Below, one piece after another: positions 58,159 to 64,000 of a stretch of DNA of 64,000 nucleotides (position 1 is the stretch's first letter; every line of letters begins with the position of its first letter). Source of the stretch: Gari tellinella (lineage: Eukaryota > Mollusca > Bivalvia > Cardiida > Psammobiidae); assembly GCA_922989275.2 (NCBI GenBank), contig OV277863.1, forward strand, positions 18,504,001 through 18,568,000, given 5' to 3'. A program made the position numbers and the translations under genes. Below the pieces are notes generated by a model, which was not told the origin of the DNA, did no database searches, and saw only the letters and a list, made by a program, of their open reading frames with translations.

Positions 58159-58723
58159 TCCCAGCTCTAAATAGTAAACTGGATACACTTTTAACGCACG
58201 TGGTTCGAGACACTCAACCCTGTTCCCGAATCTCAGAAACAGTTGACACAAAGTCACAAACGGGATTGGAAACGTACTTTTTCCTTTACCCATCGCCTCA
58301 GTTCGGATTATGAAGATATTATCGTGTGCTACTTATCGGGGTACGTGCAACAGGCCTTGTGATAAAAATAACAACACATATATATATACTCAGCCAAAAA
58401 AGAAAGTACCCACTTTTGTATTCTAAATAATCAGTGTCTTGTCCCAGCTCTAAATAGTAAACTGGATACACTTTTAACGCACGTGGTTCGAGACACTCAA
58501 CCCTGTTCCCGAATCTCAGAAACAGTTGACACAAAGTCACAAACGGGATTGGAAACGTACTTTTTCCTTTACCCATCGCCTCAGTTCGGATTATGAAGAT
58601 ATTATCGTGTGCTACTTATCGGGGTACATGCAACAGGCATTGTGATAAAAATAAGAACACATATATACTCAGCCAAAAAAGAAAGTACCCACTTTTGTAT
58701 TCTAAATAATCAGTGTCTTGTAC
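58159..58723. repeat. 283-bp tandem duplication
   Basis: 58159-58441 and 58442-58723 are nearly identical (both begin TCCCAGCTCTAAATAGTAAA and end ATAATCAGTGTCTTG). Each copy contains ACTCAGCCAAAAAAGAAAGT, a Tc1-like terminus. Confidence 0.92.
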
Positions 58724-59229
58724 ATAAACTGTATTTAATTTCTTTTTTTTAATACAAAGTAGCAGACGACATGAAATCATTGTGGCTAAATAACTGGCAC
58801 TTTGTATTGGAAATAAAAGGTCCATAACTCTTTTTTCTGAAAAACAGCCTTTTTGCTTAGACTTTCTTTTGCATAGAAGAGAAACTATTGTACCCATATT
58901 CAGCAGCTAGAACTTTTTCTTAACGAAAATAAAATCACATAAGACAATCATTCATGACAATATTCACGGCTTTATTGAGACTAGAAAGTCTTATAATATC
59001 AAATGACCTCCCTTTGAATTGAAATAAGAACAACTTTTAAGTGTTTCATTTTCGTTACATGTGTTGTTTAAGCTGAATGTTTTTACTGGAATGCATTGGT
59101 GTTCGTATGGGCCTTTAAAACCTCAAGCAAAACTGATGTTGATAACGTACTTTAAAAGATATGGAGCTTGAAAATTTACTTAATGTGAAGTAAATGTAAC
59201 AAGTGGACAACTTCCTTTAGGCTGAGTAT
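58668..59229. mobile_element. Possible non-autonomous Tc1-like element
   Basis: TATACTCAGCC at the left faces GGCTGAGTATA at the right, with partly matching AAAGAAAGT / ACTTCCTTT inner sequence. It has no coding capacity and ends where the transposase fragment begins. Confidence 0.4.
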
Positions 59230-59230
59230 A

Positions 59231-59503
59231 TTAGACTGGCCTGTGAATTGTCCCGATTTAAATCCTATAGAACACATGTGGGGCGAACTAGGACGTCGTG
59301 TTCGAACAAATCACACACTCAACACGGTAAATGACTTGGCAGCAGCGTTGCAAGTTATATGGAACAATTTGCCTGTGTCGTTATTACAGCGTTATTACAG
59401 CGTTACATCAACAGCATGCGTCGCCGATTCACGACATGCATTGGACAAAATAGTGGTCACATGGGATAATGACTCCAACTTCAATACTTACAGCCCATTA
59501 TGA
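59231..59503 (+). pseudogene. Tc1/mariner-like transposase C-terminal fragment
   Basis: Encodes LDWPVNCPDLNPIEHMWGEL, then GRRVRTNHTLNTVNDLAAAL and VIWNNLPVSLLQRY. The PDLNPIEHMW block contains the third catalytic acidic residue of the DD34E catalytic triad. Nothing of the first two catalytic aspartates or the DNA-binding domain is seen upstream, so it is a 5'-truncated relic ending at a stop. Confidence 0.82.
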
Positions 59504-59539
59504 GTGCTTATACCACATTCAAAATGAAATTAAATCTTT

Positions 59540-61290
59540 TTCTTGTTGGTGAATTTTCCCTTTCCATTGAACCAGAAAATTGTGCATTTTCGGCAACTTG
59601 GTTGGACATGTTATCAACATTTCCAGCAGTAGAGGGAACCAATGTTGCCTCGGGCAGTTCGGAGCATTATAATTAATTTGCATGGAAACAACTTCATGTG
59701 ACTCAGAACTTTGGGAATCAATTGAATAGGTGGGAATGCATACGCATACATGTTTAGCCATGCAATTGACAGGGCATCCAATGCTAAAGATTGAGGATGA
59801 GGAATCCATGAGCAAAACAATGGAGCCTGTTTGTTCTCGGCCGTTGCAAAAAGATCTACCAAAGGCCGATCCCAGCGAAACAATATTTTGCAAACCACTG
59901 TTTTGATTAGGGACCACTCGGCATCCCTTACTGTATGCCTGCTCAATGAATCTGCTAGCACATTCAGTTTTCCCATTATGTGAGCTGCCTTGAGAGACAT
60001 ATTGTTCCTCAATGCTAGTCCCCACAAATCTCAGGTCAACTGATGTAGTTTAACAGATCTTGTTCCGCCCTGGCGATTGATGTATTGGCAAACAGACGTA
60101 TTATCCGACCTTATTAAAACATTCTGATTTTCAGTGTCGGCAAAAATGTTGCACTGTCAATATTACTGCCTTCATTTCTAGAACATTGATATGGAGTAAT
60201 TTCTCCAAAGTTGACCACCGACCTTGCAATGTTTGGTTGTTCATGTGTCCATGTTCCACTTGCATCTGTGGTTATTGTCAAAGGAAAATACATTGGAAGA
60301 ACAGACCTGCCCTTGAGAATGCTCTGATCCTGTAACCACCAAGACAAATGATCCTTTAGACATTGAGTAACTACCACCGTGTGGGTTAATGGCATTCTAA
60401 GATGACTCCAGTTTTGAAGTAAAGGGAGTTGAATTGGTCCCATGAACAACCTTGCGTTGGGAATCAAGTCAAGACACGACTCTATCATACCTAATAGAAT
60501 TAGATAGTCCTTTGCTGTAATTCTGCCTTTTAACATATTTAGCTTTGTTATTCTTTAAACAGTTGGAAAAACAAGACCCGCTTCCATGCTGAACTGACCC
60601 CCTATGTATATACAAAGTCTTGAGATGGAACTAGACAAGACTTTTTCTTGTTGATTATGAAACCTAATTGAAACCTAATTGAAACAGTAGGGTTAGAATC
60701 AGATTGCGATCCTCTAGAAGTTTCATTTTGATTTGGTTTAGACCGAGCCAATCGTCGAGATAGATCGACAATCGAAGACCCTGTTTCCTGAGGAAAGCTA
60801 CCACAACTGGCAGGGTCTTGCTGAAAACTCTTGGTGCTACTGTTGGGCCAAAATACAGAGCACGAAATTGGTACACTACTCCCTGATAGCAAAATCTCAG
60901 ATATTTGCGGTGTTTCTTGAAATTTTTTTTGTGAAAGAACATGTACCCGTCCTTTAAATCTGTCTTTTGAACTAGGTTTAATACGTTTGACATATTCTCC
61001 ATTTTGAAATGCTTCTTCCTCAGATACCCATTCAGAGGTTTTAAATTTATGACAGGTCTCTTTTTCTACAGAAAGCTGTTGATTTGAAGGAACTTTTGTA
61101 TGCTTTATGCCCAAAAAGGAGGTTTCTTTTCAAACTCCAATTTGTACCCTTCCTTTATTACATCTAGAACCAATTGATCTGAAGTTATTTGCTTCCAGTT
61201 GTTCAGAAAATGGGAGAGACGAGTCCCCAACAGGTATCTGAGGAAACTTGGCAATGGTACTCACCTTGTCATTGTTTAGTTGGTTTTCCC
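59540..61290 (-). pseudogene. DIRS-like retrotransposon RT/RNase H region, frameshifted
   Basis: Minus-strand order: GTRLSHFLNNWKQITSDQLV (about 61220), frame change, RPVINLKPLNGYLRKKHFKM (about 61060-61000), DLKDGYMFF, KHRKYLRFCYQGVVYQFRAL, the RT catalytic motif YLDDW (about 60760), ARLFMGPIQLPLL, LSWWLQD, an RNase H-like TITTDASGTW (about 60270), GKLNVLADSLSRH, FATAENKQAPLF, LALDALSIAW and YAFPPIQLIPKVL. This succession is typical of DIRS-type pol. Several frame changes and stops interrupt it. No tyrosine recombinase is seen; the relic ends near 59520, where the Tc1 relic begins. Confidence 0.82.
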
Positions 61291-61546
61291 AACTTCCCTC
61301 GTGAAGAGGTTGATCCTTTTTAATATGAGTCTGTGTCATTCCTAGACCTGTACGATCTGGGATTTCATGATTGTTATGAGCCAAAACGCTCCTGTGTTCT
61401 TAGTAACTTTGGAATCCGAAAATTGTTCCATTCCCTGTTAGACACATTAGTATTGTATGTGTGAATCCGTTTACCAATATACTGTTGACGGAGTGGAGAC
61501 ACTTTGTGTTTATTTCTTTTTTCAATTCTGGCAACATTTCATCTGA

Positions 61547-61690
61547 TTACTTCTTCTTCTCCTTTCTAGACTTTAGAAGCTGTTCCAGTCCTGAACCAAA
61601 CACACGCTCACCAGAGAGAGACAAATTTACGAAGTCGTTAGAGTCTTGCAATCCATGTAAGGCTGTGTCAGACATTGAAACAGTATACAC
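61547..61690 (-). pseudogene. DIRS-like gag C-terminal part
   Basis: Encodes SMSDTALHGLQDSNDFVNLS then LSGERVFGSGLEQLLKSRKE, a block I associate with the end of DIRS ORF1. It is separated from the N-terminal part by an inserted segment. Confidence 0.55.
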
Positions 61691-61857
61691 TTGTTTCATA
61701 GGTACTGAGGGAACAGTCAAATCATTGACCCGAGGTAGCAGGGAAGACCTTGAGAACTGTTGCCCGAGGCCAACGGCCGAGGGCAACAGTTCTCAAGGTC
61801 TTCCCTGCTGCCGAGGGACAATGATTTGAATGTTCCCGAAGTAAATATGAAACAAGT
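61687..61857. repeat. Hairpin element, 85-bp arms
   Basis: CACTTGTTTCATA..GAACTGTTGCCCGAGGCC faces GGCCGAGGGCAACAGTTCTC ... GAAACAAGTG. The innermost 25 bp are a perfect inverted repeat with a GAGGCCAACGGCC loop. Confidence 0.85.
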
Positions 61858-61862
61858 GATTT

Positions 61863-62688
61863 ATTACCGGACTCTCTATTTAAGACAGATCTAGTTCCTG
61901 AATTGTACATGGCTGAATAAAAAGCTAGATCTAGATCTACATGATTTGAACAACTGTATCAAGCACCTCATAGCCTCGAAGGCACCTCTTTTAGAAAATT
62001 GGCACATAATATCCAACGTTGCGTGGTCCAATGCATATAAAGTATACCAAACACTCAATAGTATCCGTGTGCATCTAAAATCTGCATTACATGCATGATA
62101 AATTCGTGCATTGCACTTTTATGCACATAAATGTTGATGTTTTGATCACTTTCGGTTTGAAAATGATCGTGTAATGTTTGCGCCGAATGCAATAGGGGCG
62201 CCACATCGCAATAATCGAGCATACGATGATAACTAATTCATCAGGTGTACATTTTTACGTGGAACTACATTCCCCAATTTCTAGAAAAAAAGCATAAAAA
62301 TACTGTTTTGAAGCAAAATCGAAACTTGACTCACCTTTCTGCCATGTTTATTGTGGCCTCTATCAACGCCCGGAAATGGCCTCTCATCTAAATCGCAGTA
62401 GCTCTAAAAGAGCTGCCTAATAAGTCGACAGGGTGTGTATATGTAGCCTTTTTAGGGTATTGTTCGAGAGAGAAATATGGCCCGAAAAAACCGTAAAATG
62501 CTAGACCTATGTAAGACGGTTCCGATGCAGAAAAAACTTTTGCGCACCATTTTCGCGCAGGCAACAGTGCCGTGCAACAGTCAACTGTTGACCGGTCAAC
62601 ACTCACCTAGCATAAGTCTGGGAATTCTTTACCAAAAAACAGTCCAAAATGCTTAATAAACACTTAAATAGAGAGTCAGGTAATAATA
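61863..62688. mobile_element. Element inserted in the DIRS gag region
   Basis: TTATTACCGGACTCTCTATT at the left is inverted as AATAGAGAGTCAGGTAATAA at the right (62662-62686). The interior has no recognised coding sequence. Gag-like sequence resumes on either side. Confidence 0.5.
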
Positions 62689-62689
62689 C

Positions 62690-62960
62690 GCCTTATTATA
62701 TGATGAAAGGCACTAGATCTGCTTACTTGATCCAATCCCTTTGTAGACATATCAAAAATGTCCTTCACCTGTTGAATTCCCTTGTCCTTGTCATAGTCAA
62801 ACATTCAACAAGGTTTCCCAAACTTTGTTAGATGTACAATTGCATGACACCCAGCTTGGCTGCCTGCTATCCTCTGCAAGTCATCTCTCCACCATTTTGC
62901 ATGGTTGTGTGAACAGAGTCTTAGCTTTAGATCTTTTAAATGAAACCTTGGCACCAAAGC
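62690..62960 (-). pseudogene. DIRS-like gag, middle part (weak)
   Basis: The minus strand reads WWRDDLQRIAGSQAGCHA, then DKGIQQVKDIFDMSTKGLDQ and SRSSAFHHIIRRI. This resembles the central part of DIRS ORF1, with frame breaks toward 63000. Confidence 0.4.
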
Positions 62961-63090
62961 GGTTTACTTAACAGGATTCCACTAAAGGATCCAAAGTTGG
63001 AACTTCCAAATACCTGTGTTACACATGTCATCATCAACAGGTAACAACTCAAAGTTTTCCTCTGCAAAAGCAGAAACTTTATTGGGCAGA

Positions 63091-63639
63091 TTACTCCTCA
63101 CCCTTTCTCCAACACTTCCTTTTGTGACTTGTCAATACAAATGCCATCCTTTTAAACAGTCTTTTTGACTGTGGCATCTTTTCCAAAAATGTCAAACAAA
63201 CACTTCCTTGTATTTTCAGACAACTCTGAATCTTTACATTTGATACCCGTTGTGTTATTATTTTCATCACAAGACTCATCCTCCGACAAGTGGCCATCTG
63301 CACACAATGATATGACATCTTCATTATCTGAACTGCCAGAGTCACTGAGGCGATGTGTAGAAGTAAAATTACATTTCCATCACGTTTATGACTTTGTGTG
63401 AAACATTTATGTGACTCAGAACGACTTTGTGTCGAACTGGCTTGAGTTTCACGCACTACGTGCGTAAGTAGAGAATCCAATTTAGTATTCAAAGCAGAGA
63501 ACTCTGTGTTCCACTGCTCCTCTAAAATGTCGTAGCGAGACCTACTGGTTTAAGGAATAACCGTAACACTATCATGACTTTCTGTGTCTGAAAGAACCAT
63601 TTCAATTTCTTTAACTTTCTGCACTTCGGCCCCTGCCAT
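63091..63639 (-). pseudogene. DIRS-like gag N-terminal part
   Basis: ATG at 63639-63637 begins MAGAEVQKVKEIEM. The frame is open to a stop at 63091 except for one TAA at 63552-63550. It contains NTKLDSLLTHVVRETQASST and a Ser/Gln-rich stretch. Assignment rests on position and orientation relative to the RT and on general gag-like composition. Confidence 0.5.
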
Positions 63640-64000
63640 TATGCGAATCCGCTAAGCTGAGAGCGATGAGAAAACGACCTTACTCGGTCGCCGAAAAAAA
63701 GAAACTGACGTTGTAGCACATGTACCGGAAGTTGATACTGGGGAGATAAAAGATTTACATCCGGTAGTAAGGGAGCGAATTGAGAGAACTGAACGAAAAG
63801 AGAAATCCACATAGTAGTTTCAGGTAAGTTTATTTACGAAACAAAACTGATGTGTTAGCATATTCATAAAGCAGACATACAGTAAGGGAGGCCGAGTGGT
63901 CCCTTATCAATTGATGATGTGCATATTATTAAATATTTCGCTGCGACCAACTCATTAAGCCCTAGTTAGGAATATATATGCGTCCTCCACCAAAAGTGTA
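63640..64000. other. 5' flank of the DIRS-like relic
   Basis: No terminal repeat could be delimited before the window ends. Confidence 0.3.

Overview
This is a eukaryotic window, most likely from a bivalve mollusc or a close lophotrochozoan. The reasons are AT-rich DNA, one gene with nine exons and canonical GT-AG introns, many ACATGTAC-type words, Penelope-like, DIRS-like and Tc1-like relics, and a very dense load of short fold-back (MITE-like) elements. There are no bacterial-type operons, ribosome binding sites or CRISPR arrays. The host assignment is an inference; no species marker is visible.

Layout. 1-31.4 kb is gene-poor. It holds fold-back elements, four minisatellite tracts (about 4.2-5.8, 10.26-10.8, 14.98-15.42 and 16.5-19.6 kb), a purine tract (13.5-13.85 kb), a LINE tail (6.3 kb), a tRNA-like sequence (7.0 kb) and a Penelope-like GIY-YIG relic (24.4-25.24 kb). 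31.5-56.14 kb is one minus-strand gene. I assembled nine exons (2,484 nt, 827 codons, all phases consistent) and recognise it as the orthologue of C7orf31/SPMIP4, a protein of the sperm flagellar doublet microtubule. Its introns are full of fold-back elements. 56.4-58.7 kb is again repeats. 58.7-64 kb holds a Tc1-like transposase tail on the plus strand and a broken DIRS-like retrotransposon on the minus strand (gag-like ORF, then RT/RNase H), with a foreign element inserted in its gag region.

The fold-back elements are the most unusual content. I use local names defined by their ends. TA targets: A (CAGTGGAGAA), C (CAGCGCTCCCTC), E (CAGTAAAACCTCTCTATTACG), T (CAGTCGAACTTCGATATC). TTAA targets: B (CCCTTTCACTGCC), D (CCCTTTACC or CCATTACCCC), H (CCCATCTGTGCCC), G (TGCCCCTATTCCAC). 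J begins CAGGGCTGCCAT. Unrelated ends carry the same long central palindromes. Core I (GCAAACAGTTTGGA..CTGATCAGACGCCG and its complement, about 67 bp) sits inside A, B, C and H. Core II (CTTAAAGCAGGCTGAAAG..AAGCAGAATGCG and its complement, about 74 bp) sits inside D, E and J. Cores are therefore shared between TA-type and TTAA-type elements. Several nested insertions give the target-site duplications directly and allow relative dating.

The only plausible host protein gene seen is the SPMIP4 homologue. Everything else that codes is a transposon remnant, and most other open frames are fortuitous translations of fold-back elements or minisatellites. All coordinates were read by eye; ends of degenerate elements are approximate.
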